The notes beneath the pieces were generated by a model that worked only from the letters and a program-made list of their open reading frames with translations, was not told where the DNA came from and did not search any database. A DNA stretch of 64,000 nt from positions 6,998,232 through 7,062,231 of the forward strand of contig NZ_CP031264.1 in the NCBI RefSeq assembly GCF_003258605.2, given 5' to 3'. A program made the position numbers and the translations under genes. This DNA comes from Peterkaempfera bronchialis. Lineage in GTDB: Bacteria > Actinomycetota > Actinomycetes > Streptomycetales > Streptomycetaceae. Positions 27,127 through 35,671 of the stretch are shown here, piece by piece (the stretch's first letter is position 1; each line of letters opens with the position of its first letter).

Positions 27127-27372
27127 TCAGGAGCAGGGGGTGCCGTCGTCGGGGCCGGCGACTCCGGGCCGGGTGTTCAGCGACCACATGTGCGTGCACT
27201 TCGGGCACTGGAGGTGGACGACCGGCCCCTTGTTGGAGATCAGATAGCGCCAGTGCTCGCCGCAGTTGCGGTGGTCGGCGCAGGTCGCGCAGTGGCGGGC
27301 GTCGTCACAGACGGGGCAGGCCACCCAGGCGCGACGGGCGAGGTCCGCCTGTGGATCAATGGGTAGCCGCAC
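27127..27372 (-). CDS. Small zinc-ribbon-like hypothetical protein
   Basis: An 81-residue protein with paired cysteines: CPVCDDARHCATCADHRNCG and LQCPKCTHMW, which could bind one or two zinc ions. GTG 27372 follows GGAGGAG at 7 bases and overlaps the end of the upstream gene by 17 bases. Function unknown; the pattern suggests a nucleic-acid or protein contact. Confidence 0.65.
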   Translation of the reverse strand: MRLPIDPQADLARRAWVACPVCDDARHCATCADHRNCGEHWRYLISNKGPVVHLQCPKCTHMWSLNTRPGVAGPDDGTPCS

Positions 27373-27607
27373 GGCCCGGCTCCTCCCCTGGGAGGACACC
27401 GGCCGACACCAGTAGGTCATAGGTGCGCTGCTGCTCGTCGTCCAGGTTCGAGTAGAGGAGGGCGTACGCCTCGTCCTCGCCTCGGAGGGCGGCCACCGGG
27501 TCCCAGTCGGGCCCGAGCGCGGCCACGACCTCGGCCCGTCGCCGGGCTTCCTCGAAGGTCAGGTCGATCGTGAAGGGGATGAGGCCGACGGTGTTGTCCT
27601 GGTTCAT
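27356..27607 (-). CDS. Hypothetical small protein, likely conserved in Streptomyces
   Basis: An 83-residue soluble acidic protein beginning MNQDNTVGLIPFTIDLTFEE. It contains DWDPVAALRGEDEAYALLYS and DDEQQRTYDLLVSAGVLP. The even composition and good start (GGAAG 8 bases before ATG 27607) support a real gene. I do not know its function. It is coupled to the zinc-ribbon gene. Confidence 0.65.
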   Translation of the reverse strand: MNQDNTVGLIPFTIDLTFEEARRRAEVVAALGPDWDPVAALRGEDEAYALLYSNLDDEQQRTYDLLVSAGVLPGEEPGRAATH

Positions 27608-28079
27608 GGCGAGACTTCCGGTGGGCTGGCGGAACTCCACCATCTCTACCAGGCGTCCACAGCAGCAGAAAAGGGTGACCTAAGTCGCCCCGGGACCGCC
27701 CGGCGCCACGCTCCACCCGGCCCATCGACGGGGCAAGCTCGGATCGGCCGACAGGGGTGGGCCGTTGTCGACAGCCAAGCCCCGAACGGCGGAGGCGATC
27801 CGCCCCGGCACTGTGACGCACTTCACGGTCGGCCCCACACGCTGCGGGATCACCACCGATCCGGATTTCGCCACCGAGAGCCTGGCTGCGATGACCCAGC
27901 GTGTGAAGCCGCAGACGGCGTTGCGCCTCCAGTCGCGCGGCGTCACCCTCGGGCAGAACTCCACTCCCATCCGAACGTCCCTTTTCCCCGGGTGCGGAGG
28001 GCATGCGCTCGGGATATGGTTTTGACGGCAAGATATCAACAATTCACTGTCATCACCAGCCTGAGGAGGGAATGGGTTC
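27608..28079. other. Intergenic region without recognised gene
   Basis: Frames on both strands are open but lack start sites and recognisable sequence. The last 80 bases are relatively AT-rich (around 28010-28060) and probably hold the promoter of the hydrolase at 28080. Confidence 0.4.
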
Positions 28080-29276
28080 ATGGAGTTTATTTTCAAAGAT
28101 GAGGCATTCAAGTTCGAGACGCTGCGTACTGCGGGATTCGCCGGGGACGCCGGTGCTGACATCGGCGAGGTCATCGTCACCACAGCGCAGATCCCCGAGG
28201 GTGACGAGGACGCGTGGACCGCAGCCTGGAAGGCGACCGCCGAACGCACCGCGAAACGAGGCGAGGCGTCACTGGAGGTCGGCGACACGGTCAGCGCGCG
28301 TGAAGCGTTCCTCCGCGCATCGAGTTACTACCGGTCAGCCGAGTTCTACCGACGCAAGGATCCGCTCAACGATCCCCAGGTCCTCGAACTGTCGCGGCTT
28401 TCCAAGGATTACCTCGTCAAAGCCGGGGCCTTGCTGGACGGTCCTTTCCGCGAAGTGACCATCCCATACGCGGACGGTGAGATGCCCGGTTATCTGTTCC
28501 TCGTCGATGACAGCGGGGAACCGCGACCGACCGTCATCTACACCAACGGCTTCGACTCCACCCGCGAGGAGGGCTACTTCGTCATCGGTGCGGCAGCGCT
28601 GCGGCGCGGCTACAACTTTCTGGCCTACGACGGCCCGGGCCGGGGCTGGATGATCCGGGAGAAGAACGTGCCGTACCGGCCGGACTGGGAGAACGTGTTG
28701 GGCCCGGTGGTCGACTACGCCCTGACCGTGTCCGAGATCGACAGCGACAAGATCGTGCATTTCGGCTACAGCCTGGGTGGATACCTGGTGGCGCGGTACG
28801 CGGCCTACGACCACCGGTCGGCGGCGATCGTGTGCAACGACGGCGTGACGACCTTCTACGCGTCCTACCCGCCGATCCCCGCAGCCACGCTGCGCCTCAT
28901 CGAGGAGGGGCGAGACGCCGAGGCAATCCCGTTGCTTGAGACGATGACCAGGAACGACACCAATGCTCGCTGGGGCCTGCAGAATGGTGTCTGGGTCAAC
29001 GGGGTCGCGAACGTCGCCGAGTACGTCCGCAGCACCGCCGATTACACCCTGACCGTGGACGACCTCCACAGGATCCAGACATCCGTCCTGATCCTTGAGG
29101 GCGAGGACGACAAGGTCTTCGCCGGTCAGGCGGCCAAGATCGCCGCAGAGTTGCGCGCACCGCATGAGCACGTGGTGATGCGCAATGCGGACGGCGCGGG
29201 CCAGCATTGCCACGAGGGGGCGATGTACCTGCTCCACCAAACGGTCTTCAACTACCTGGCCAAGACCCTCGGCTAG
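28080..29276 (+). CDS. Alpha/beta hydrolase (FrsA/dihydropseudooxynicotine-hydrolase-like)
   Basis: A 398-residue hydrolase with an N-terminal helical cap of about 110 residues and a catalytic domain. The nucleophile is Ser in HFGYSLGGYL; a likely acid is Asp in ILEGEDDKVF; the histidine is in GAGQHCHEGAM. This long form with an N-terminal cap is typical of FrsA-like and carbon-carbon hydrolases acting on diketones. GAGGAGG precedes the ATG. The substrate is unknown and no pathway neighbours point to it. Confidence 0.85.
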   Translation: MEFIFKDEAFKFETLRTAGFAGDAGADIGEVIVTTAQIPEGDEDAWTAAWKATAERTAKRGEASLEVGDTVSAREAFLRASSYYRSAEFYRRKDPLNDPQVLELSRLSKDYLVKAGALLDGPFREVTIPYADGEMPGYLFLVDDSGEPRPTVIYTNGFDSTREEGYFVIGAAALRRGYNFLAYDGPGRGWMIREKNVPYRPDWENVLGPVVDYALTVSEIDSDKIVHFGYSLGGYLVARYAAYDHRSAAIVCNDGVTTFYASYPPIPAATLRLIEEGRDAEAIPLLETMTRNDTNARWGLQNGVWVNGVANVAEYVRSTADYTLTVDDLHRIQTSVLILEGEDDKVFAGQAAKIAAELRAPHEHVVMRNADGAGQHCHEGAMYLLHQTVFNYLAKTLG

Positions 29277-29383
29277 TGCTCTGACCACATAGGCCGGCCC
29301 TTCACCCGCTGGTCGATCCGCAGACTCGCCGCCTACCTGCGCCGCGTGCACGGCCGTGTCACGCGGTCACGGCACCAGTTCGG

Positions 29384-30130
29384 TTACAGGTGGAAGATCT
29401 GTCCCGCGATGTCCCGGATGGCGTCAGCCAGGGTGTCAGGAGCGTTGAGGTGGGCGGTGTGTCCCTGGCCAGGAAGCGTGACGATCCGCGCGTTCGGCAG
29501 GGCTGCCGCCATGTCAGTCAGACGTTCGCGCAGGTGGGCGGGGCTGAGATCGCCCTCGACCAGGGTCGTCGGTAGGTCGAGCGTCGCGAAGCGATCAACA
29601 CCGGTGCCGAGCGCGTCGATCGCCTCGTTGTCTGCGATCTGTGCCGCCGCGTACGCGGAGAATGCCGCTCGCACATGCTGGTCGGCGAACCTGGCATCGA
29701 CCACCTTCGCGGGCATGCGGACGATGTCCCGCATATGGATCCGCATCGCCTCGACCGGATCGCCCCCGTCGAACGCGGCGCGAGCTCGTTCGCCCGCAGT
29801 CCCGGCGATCAACTCCTTGGTGGGCATCGGCGGTTCGTAGAGGAAGAGTCCGGCGAACGCCGACGGGTCCAGCAATGCGGCTTCCAGCGCGGCGACGGCG
29901 CCCGAGGAATGTCCCACGAGCAGCGCGGGGGGCTTCAGGAGACCCGCGACGGCGACAATGTCGGATGCCTCAGTGATCACCGAGTGAGGGTCGATGAGGT
30001 GGCGGGTGACGCCGTCCCAGGTCGTCGCATCCCCGCCACCTGGGTGGACCACCAGCAGGTTGGGCCCGGATCCGTCGTCGAGAGCGGCGATGGACCGGCC
30101 GTCATCAGCTGACACGTGGAGCTCAGTCAT
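29384..30130 (-). CDS. Alpha/beta hydrolase
   Basis: A 248-residue hydrolase of the small esterase/haloperoxidase type. The oxyanion region is VVHPGGGDATTWDGV, the nucleophile is Ser in LLVGHSSGAVAALEAA, and the catalytic histidine is in LPGQGHTAHLNAPD. ATG 30130 is chosen because the family normally begins close to MTELHVSADDGRSIAAL; in-frame starts at 30160 and 30184 add residues without ribosome site. A perfect palindrome lies 5 bases before the ATG, so the transcript may be leaderless or tightly repressed. Confidence 0.82.
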   Translation of the reverse strand: MTELHVSADDGRSIAALDDGSGPNLLVVHPGGGDATTWDGVTRHLIDPHSVITEASDIVAVAGLLKPPALLVGHSSGAVAALEAALLDPSAFAGLFLYEPPMPTKELIAGTAGERARAAFDGGDPVEAMRIHMRDIVRMPAKVVDARFADQHVRAAFSAYAAAQIADNEAIDALGTGVDRFATLDLPTTLVEGDLSPAHLRERLTDMAAALPNARIVTLPGQGHTAHLNAPDTLADAIRDIAGQIFHL

Positions 30131-30134
30131 GCGC

Positions 30135-30150
30135 ACACGTATGGACGTGT
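30135..30150. promoter_or_regulatory. Palindrome at the start of a hydrolase gene
   Basis: ACACGT-ATGG-ACGTGT is a perfect inverted repeat directly before the ATG of the minus-strand hydrolase. It is a candidate repressor site; the protein that binds is unknown. Confidence 0.4.
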
Positions 30151-30224
30151 CCACCGACATCGCACCGACGGGCTGCGCCGGCATGCCGTGCTGCCGACAG
30201 CAGTCGGCCGGGCACGGCGTTGCG

Positions 30225-31352
30225 TCACGCTCCCCAGGCTGCGAACGGAGTGTCCAATTCGGCGGCGGTCAGGGAACCGTGTTCGTAGCGGTATTCGGGG
30301 TCGGCGAGGAAGGTGTCTCCCTCGGCGATGAGCAGCAGTTCGCCGACCCGGTCCCGCACGCTCTCGGCAAAGAGGTCCTCAGCCCCGGCCAGGCGCACCG
30401 ATTCCGGGAGTTTCGCTGCCAGTTCGGCAGCGACGGCTTCGGTCACGCCCGGTGGCGAATAGAGCCACCGGGTGCGGCCGGCGCCGCCCATCCGGAAGCC
30501 GTGCTTGCGGGCCAGTGTGTCGAGCAGCTCGGCGAGGTCGGGGTCCGGGCGGGTCGGGGTGAGCCCGTGGTCGGCGTGTGCGAGTACCACCGTGCCGGTG
30601 TCGGCCAGCCTGCGGGCCAAGGCTTCGATCTTGGTCAGGAAGCGGGCGGCGTGTCTGTCGTAGCCGAAGTGGTGGATATGGCGGTCGAGTTCGACGTAGC
30701 ACCACACGAGCCGTGGCCTGGCACCGGGCAGAGCGAGCGTCCGGACCAGGGCGTCACCGACGAGATCCGCCAACAGGTCCGGATCGCGCTCCGAGTACGG
30801 ACCCGCGTCCGGGCTGTAGAAACGGTGCCCGATGACCGGTTCGGCACCGCGAAGCAGAGCGTTGCGCCAGGAACCGCCGTACGCCTCCATGTCGCCCTGG
30901 ACGGCGAGCGGGCGATAGCCGAGACCGCAGGCATCGGTGAAGACGGTCTCCTTGGCGGGGGTGAGGTGCTCGCCCTGGTACTCGAAGACGTTGATGAGCT
31001 CCCGCGAGCCCTCTGGGCCGGCAAATACCACACCAGGGACGCGATGTCGGGGGACGTCCAGGCCGGTGAGGGCGGAGAGGAAGCCTGCCGAGGTCGTCGT
31101 GGGGAAAACCGACCGCAGACGGTCGATCCGGCAGACATCGGGCCAGCATTCGGCCGCAAAGTCGTGCGCCAGGCCGTCGATGCCGAGAAGTACGACATCC
31201 CGTGGGGCCGGCGTGGCAGATTCCTGCCGCAGCAGGGCGGAGATCCTGCCACGGACGCTCGTGATGGAGGTTTCGGCGGTAGTAAGGGAGGACTCAGCGC
31301 ACGTCGCTTGATCCTCTCTGCCCCCCACCAAGTGAAGCGGTGTACCCACCAT
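30225..31352 (-). CDS. Alkaline-phosphatase-superfamily hydrolase (nucleotide pyrophosphatase type)
   Basis: A 375-residue metal-dependent hydrolase. The first metal Asp is in VVLLGIDGLAHDF, the nucleophile Thr in VFPTTTSAGFLSALTGL, and later ligands in YVELDRHIHHFGYD and VVLAHADHGL. This is the PF01663 phosphodiesterase/nucleotide pyrophosphatase layout, which also includes phosphonoacetate hydrolases. ATG 31352 shares its bases with the start of the divergent aminotransferase (CCATGG), so the true start may be a little downstream (GTG or TTG within codons 8-9). Substrate unknown. Confidence 0.75.
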   Translation of the reverse strand: MVGTPLHLVGGREDQATCAESSLTTAETSITSVRGRISALLRQESATPAPRDVVLLGIDGLAHDFAAECWPDVCRIDRLRSVFPTTTSAGFLSALTGLDVPRHRVPGVVFAGPEGSRELINVFEYQGEHLTPAKETVFTDACGLGYRPLAVQGDMEAYGGSWRNALLRGAEPVIGHRFYSPDAGPYSERDPDLLADLVGDALVRTLALPGARPRLVWCYVELDRHIHHFGYDRHAARFLTKIEALARRLADTGTVVLAHADHGLTPTRPDPDLAELLDTLARKHGFRMGGAGRTRWLYSPPGVTEAVAAELAAKLPESVRLAGAEDLFAESVRDRVGELLLIAEGDTFLADPEYRYEHGSLTAAELDTPFAAWGA

Positions 31353-32448
31353 GGCCCTTGCGAATGCGTCGTACCGGAGACTGCGCTCGCTGGTTGATGG
31401 ACCGGATCTGCTCAATCTGGCCTGGACCCTGGACGAACGCCGGTTTCTCTCCATCGACCTTTCCTCACTCATGGGTGCCGAACTCCTGGCGGAGCAGAAG
31501 GCCGGACTGCCTTATCTGCACAGTTACTTCGTTCAGGACCCGTACGGCGACAGGGAGCTCGGCCCCACGGTCGGGGAGCTCTTCGGCCGCGCGGGCTGGG
31601 ACTGCGAGATCACCTGTGGGGCGGGAGTGATATCGCTGCTGCACGCGCTGGCCCAGCTGGCCGAGGGCCGTCCGGTGTACGTCACCGGCGATGTCTACCC
31701 CGATCTGCCGCACTGGATTGAACAGCAGGGCGGCGTCTGCGCCTCGGCGTTCTTCGACGGGCTCACCCGGGGCGGGCTCGTCGACCATATTCGGGTGCTG
31801 GGCTGCCGACTCGTTCTGGTGGAACGTCCCAGCCTGGTCGCGGCGGAAGCCGACAGGGACGCAGGACTGGACGGGCTGCGTCACCTGTGCGAGGCCGTCG
31901 CCCCGCAGGGTGCCGTCGTCGTGGTGGACGAGTCGTATGCAAACTACTGTCCGCCGTCGTACAGCTCGGCTGTCCTTGTCGAGGAACTGCCCAACCTCGT
32001 GGTCCTGCGTGGGCTGTCCAAGGCGTATGGGATGGGTGGTCTGCGGCTGGCCTACGCCCTGACCCACCGTTCGCTCACCCCTCGGGTGCGGGCGGTCGTG
32101 CCGCCCATGCTCGCCTCCTCGCTGTCGATCCGGTTGGGTAGAGCCGTGCTGGCGCTGGGCGACGCCACCGCCGCGCTGCGGCAGCGCGTGCACACCGCCA
32201 AGGCCGAGATGACCGCGCTGCTGACGTCCGCGGGAGTGCCGGTCGCGGACACGTCCCACTCGGACGTCCCCTATGTGATGTATGAGGAGCAGGACACCGC
32301 GGCGCAGCAGTGGCTCGAGAGCCGGGGCATCATCGGCAAGCTCCAGCCGCTGTGGTCGGAACGCTTGCTGGGCATTGCCCACAAGTACCGGGTCAGCGTG
32401 CCGCTCAGTGAGGAGCGGATGGGTGATTTCCGCAGGCGCCTGAAGTGA
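31351..32448 (+). CDS. PLP-dependent aminotransferase (class I/II, HisC-like)
   Basis: A 365-residue fold-type I PLP enzyme. The PLP phosphate/ring contacts are near CGAGVISLLHAL and VVVDESYANYCP, and the Schiff-base lysine is in LRGLSKAYGMGGLRLAYAL. The arrangement resembles HisC/CobD-like aminotransferases. The ATG at 31351 has no clear ribosome site and coincides with the start of the divergent gene, but the family alignment supports it within a few residues. With the phosphatase-type neighbour it may act on a phospho- or phosphono-amino acid; that is inference. Confidence 0.83.
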   Translation: MALANASYRRLRSLVDGPDLLNLAWTLDERRFLSIDLSSLMGAELLAEQKAGLPYLHSYFVQDPYGDRELGPTVGELFGRAGWDCEITCGAGVISLLHALAQLAEGRPVYVTGDVYPDLPHWIEQQGGVCASAFFDGLTRGGLVDHIRVLGCRLVLVERPSLVAAEADRDAGLDGLRHLCEAVAPQGAVVVVDESYANYCPPSYSSAVLVEELPNLVVLRGLSKAYGMGGLRLAYALTHRSLTPRVRAVVPPMLASSLSIRLGRAVLALGDATAALRQRVHTAKAEMTALLTSAGVPVADTSHSDVPYVMYEEQDTAAQQWLESRGIIGKLQPLWSERLLGIAHKYRVSVPLSEERMGDFRRRLK

Positions 32449-32463
32449 AGGGTGCCACACGGG

Positions 32464-33237
32464 TCAGGCCGATGCGTCGATCAGCCCCAGTTGGGCCGCG
32501 CGCACTCCGGCCTGGAAGCGCGAGGTCGCGTCGAGACGGTCGAGCAGTGCCGCCACGCGGCGGCGGTAGGTCCGTACCGACAGGCCGAGGACCCGGGCGG
32601 CCTTCTCGTCGGTGTAGCCCCGGCTCGCCGCTTGAAGCACCCGAGCCGCGCTGTCATCGTCGATCCACCCCGCATGTGCGGAACTGAGATCGACGGCCCG
32701 TGCCCAGACGGCGTTGTGCAGCACGGACATGGCCCGGGCGGTTTCGGGGTCGCTGATCACGGTGAGCGGTGCACCGCGGGTCGAGCTGAGCAACCCCACC
32801 CGGCCGTCGAAGACTGTGGCGGTGGGCAATTCGCAGGGTGATATCCGGATCTGTGCCCCGGAGGCGGCGAGTTCATCCAGTCGGGCGAGTGCCTCCTCGT
32901 CCCTCAGCAGCCCGCTGGGGATCAGCAGCCGCATTTCACCGTTCCGGGCGAGGAATTGGGTGTGCAAACGGTCCAGAAAGGGATCGGCGAACTCGTGCGG
33001 GCCCTCGGCGTAGCTGCACTGCGCCCGCACCACCCGGTCGCCGACCCGTTGGAGCAGACGCGCTGCGACTGTGCGGGCGTCCTCGACGGGTGGGCAGGGT
33101 GGCTGGGTCCCGGGCGTTGCGGCGATCTCTCTCCCGGAGAGGCGGTCGGCCATCTCCGCCAACTGCTGTGCCTGGTCGCGCAACTCCTTGAGCGTGGGGG
33201 CGGCTGACTCCGTTGATGACCCTGCAGTGTTGGGCAC
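32464..33237 (-). CDS. LuxR-type HTH regulator with PLD/TrmB-like sensor
   Basis: A 257-residue regulator. The C-terminal LuxR helix-turn-helix reads GYTDEKAARVLGLSVRTYRR (residues about 209-228). The middle part, with MRLLIPSGLLRDEEAL and RISPCELPTATVFDGRVGLL, resembles the phospholipase-D-like domain found in TrmB-type and many Streptomyces LuxR-type proteins. GTG 33237 follows GAGGAG. It is convergent with the aminotransferase (16-base gap) and may control it or the cluster to the right. Confidence 0.82.
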   Translation of the reverse strand: MPNTAGSSTESAAPTLKELRDQAQQLAEMADRLSGREIAATPGTQPPCPPVEDARTVAARLLQRVGDRVVRAQCSYAEGPHEFADPFLDRLHTQFLARNGEMRLLIPSGLLRDEEALARLDELAASGAQIRISPCELPTATVFDGRVGLLSSTRGAPLTVISDPETARAMSVLHNAVWARAVDLSSAHAGWIDDDSAARVLQAASRGYTDEKAARVLGLSVRTYRRRVAALLDRLDATSRFQAGVRAAQLGLIDASA

Positions 33238-33870
33238 TGGCTGCTCCTCATGTCTTCTCGACCGATCTCCTTCGGTCGCGGACAGCATGCGGTGGGGCGT
33301 CGGCCGTTGTCGGCGAGTGGGAAGACGAGCGGTGAGGGTCGGATGGGGTGGGCGGCCCCCGATGCCACGACGCTGCGACCCCCGACTGGCGTGACCGGTC
33401 CGGTTCCGGCCTACCGCTGTTCATCATCACTGAACACGGAGTCCTTTTCAACGTTATTGGACAGCCCGACCGGACGGAGTCGAGCGCCGGCGTGGACGTA
33501 ATTCCTGCCGACCGGGTTGTCGAGGGAGAGGCGAATTTTCGCCAGATGTTCGCGTGAAATCATTCCTATCGCTCATCAAACTGTCCGGTTCGCCCCTTCG
33601 GCTCCTGTCCGGTCGGCTGTGGTGGGCATCTCGCGCAGCCGGCAGTGCCCCGTCGGCCGGTCCGCTGTGACCGATCTGCCGGGCGCAGGGAAGGCCGGAG
33701 TCGTCGAACGCCGCGCACGTGGTGGTCGCAGTATGGGAAGCTTGCGCGTGCAGGTGTCCTGCCGGGGGTCTGCCGGACGTCTGAGAACTCCCTCAACCGG
33801 GTGAGCGGGCACCTATCCGTGTCGGTCCCGCGCTGCGGCCTCTTTCCGAGGAGTCTTCGAGGTAAGCGCG
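33238..33870. other. Long intergenic region with promoters
   Basis: About 630 bases between two divergent regulator genes. It contains locally AT-rich stretches near 33450-33465 and 33530-33580, likely promoters. A short frame ending at 33557 (VDVIPADRVVEGEANF then RQMFA) looks protein-like but has only a distant GGAG; I do not call it. Confidence 0.4.
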
Positions 33871-34647
33871 ATGATTCAAGCGGTTCAACGGGCGGTCCAC
33901 GTCCTGAGGGAACTGGCTACCGCGACACCGCAGCTCGGTGTGACGGCGCTCGCGGATCGGATTGGAGTGTCCAAGCCGACCGCCCATGCCCTGCTGCGCA
34001 CGCTGGAGCGCGAGGGGTTGGTCTGTCAGGACCCCGAGACTGCTCGGTACCAACTGGGTCCGGGCCTGGTGGTGCTCGGCAACGCGTATTTGGACTCCCA
34101 TGAGCTGCGTGCCCGCGCCGCCGCCTGGGCCGACCATCTGGCAGGCCGGGTTGACTCGGCCGTCTGGGTGGGGGTGTTGAACAAGCCCGACGTCCTGGTG
34201 ATCCACCATCAGTTCCGTCCCGGGGACGCCCTGCAGACGCTGGAAACGGGGGCCAGCCTGCCGTGGAACACCTGCGCCCTGGGTAAGGCGATCGTCGCGT
34301 TCCTCCCCGCCGATCAGCGCGAGCAGTTACTGGGTGGCGAGCTGTACCGGGTGACCAGCGTCAGCGTCGACGACCCGCTGGTCCTCAAGTCCCAGCTGGA
34401 CGGGGTGCGGCGCACCGGGTACGCCCTCGACGACCAGGAACTGACCCTGGGCGATGCCGGGATCGCCGCCCCGGTCTTCGACCGCACCGGATTGGTCGCG
34501 GGGGCACTCGGGCTGGTCGGCCCTGTCGAGCGGCTCCTGGCGGATGACATGCGTCGGGACTACGCGATTGCGGTCCGCGAAGTCGCGCGGGGTGTCTCAC
34601 GGGATCTCGGCGCTCCGCGCACGGCGGGGCTGTCGGCGAGCATGTAG
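33871..34647 (+). CDS. IclR-family transcriptional regulator
   Basis: A 258-residue regulator with winged helix VTALADRIGVSKPTAHALLR (residues about 24-43) and a C-terminal effector domain containing LPWNTCALGKAIVAFL and GYALDDQELTLGDAGIAAPV. It differs clearly from the IclR protein at 4944. GAGGTAAGCG precedes the ATG. It is the first gene to the right of the LuxR regulator and may control the cluster at 34.7-57.4 kb or the aminotransferase region. Confidence 0.88.
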   Translation: MIQAVQRAVHVLRELATATPQLGVTALADRIGVSKPTAHALLRTLEREGLVCQDPETARYQLGPGLVVLGNAYLDSHELRARAAAWADHLAGRVDSAVWVGVLNKPDVLVIHHQFRPGDALQTLETGASLPWNTCALGKAIVAFLPADQREQLLGGELYRVTSVSVDDPLVLKSQLDGVRRTGYALDDQELTLGDAGIAAPVFDRTGLVAGALGLVGPVERLLADDMRRDYAIAVREVARGVSRDLGAPRTAGLSASM

Positions 34648-34719
34648 TCGATCCTGCGCACTGCGCCGTCGTCCTCGCGCCGGTCCGGGCCGGGGGTGTC
34701 CGGTGCCTCGGGCCCGGGG

Positions 34720-35637
34720 TCAGAGCCCCAGCTGTCGTAGCAACCCCAGCCCCGCCGAGTCGAGTTGGTAGAGGACGCGCCCGCCCAGGCGCTGTTTCCA
34801 GACGATGCCCGCCTCGCTGAGGACCGACAGATGCTGGGAGACGGTACTTTTGGCGACGCCCAGGGAGGCTGCCAGGGCCGTCGTGGTCTGCGGAACCACC
34901 AGGGCACGTACGACCTGTGCCCGGCCCTTGCCGAGGAGGAGGGCCAGCCGGTCGTCCGCCACCGTGTCCCGGCCCGGAGCGGTCAGCACATGGAAGTACC
35001 CCGTGGCCCGGGCCTGGTAGGACATGGCCACGACGCCGTCTTCCTCCATGAACAGCCGCAGGCCGCCGGCGAAGACCGTGGGTACCAGGAGGAGCTTCGA
35101 GTGGCTCAGGGTGACATCCAGGTCACGGTGGTACGGCGCGGTCAGGAGCGGCGGAGTCCAGGTGATGCGGCCGCCCAGCTCGGCCAGCATCGCTTCCACG
35201 CCGCCCACCGCCAGTGTGCGGCCGCGGAAGAGGATCTCCTCCTCCAGCGAGGAGCGGATCGAGGTCCAGTGCGGGGCGATGGCCCACTCCCAGTACCGCT
35301 CCAGGAGTCCGATGAACCGTTCCGCCTGGACTGACCCGCGATGCCGCTGCCGAACCTGCCGCAGTTCGGCTTCGATGGTGTTGTGGGCAGCGTCGGGGAG
35401 CGGTACGAAGTCCGGGGGGAACAGGGGACGCTCGGGCTGCCGTAACCGCTCCACCAGATCCCTGGCGAACTCGGTCGGCATGCCACGGCGCACTCCTCGT
35501 GCCCAGTTCGTGTACGGCGAGGGGGCCACACCCCGGTAGCGGGCCAGGATGCCGATGCTGCCGATCATTTCCCACAGCGGGCTGAAGGCGAGCCGTGTGG
35601 TCTGCAGGCTGTCGTCATCGACGTGGAGACGGATCAC
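34720..35637 (-). CDS. ArsR-type winged-helix regulator with large N-terminal domain
   Basis: A 305-residue protein. The C-terminus has an ArsR-like winged helix, TTTALAASLGVAKSTVSQHL followed by SVLSEAGIV and RVLYQLDSAG. The first 210 residues form a separate domain (VIRLHVDDDSLQTTRLAFSP at its start) seen in DUF5937-like regulators. GTG 35637 follows GGGGGG. It is 34 bases after the nucleotidyltransferase at 35672 and in the same orientation, so both are probably one transcript reading away from the precursor gene at 36624. Confidence 0.8.
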   Translation of the reverse strand: MIRLHVDDDSLQTTRLAFSPLWEMIGSIGILARYRGVAPSPYTNWARGVRRGMPTEFARDLVERLRQPERPLFPPDFVPLPDAAHNTIEAELRQVRQRHRGSVQAERFIGLLERYWEWAIAPHWTSIRSSLEEEILFRGRTLAVGGVEAMLAELGGRITWTPPLLTAPYHRDLDVTLSHSKLLLVPTVFAGGLRLFMEEDGVVAMSYQARATGYFHVLTAPGRDTVADDRLALLLGKGRAQVVRALVVPQTTTALAASLGVAKSTVSQHLSVLSEAGIVWKQRLGGRVLYQLDSAGLGLLRQLGL

Positions 35638-35671
35638 GAGGGCACCCCCCGTGCCTGGGTCGCGCCGGTGG

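Noticed and set aside
27765-28025. Possible 86-residue gene on the plus strand
   Set aside because: Weak start, mixed composition, and an equally open opposite frame; nothing recognisable.
33480-33557. Short peptide frame ending EANF-RQMFA as a further precursor
   Set aside because: The GGAG is about 12 bases from the GTG, there is no hairpin after the stop and no modifying enzyme adjacent.
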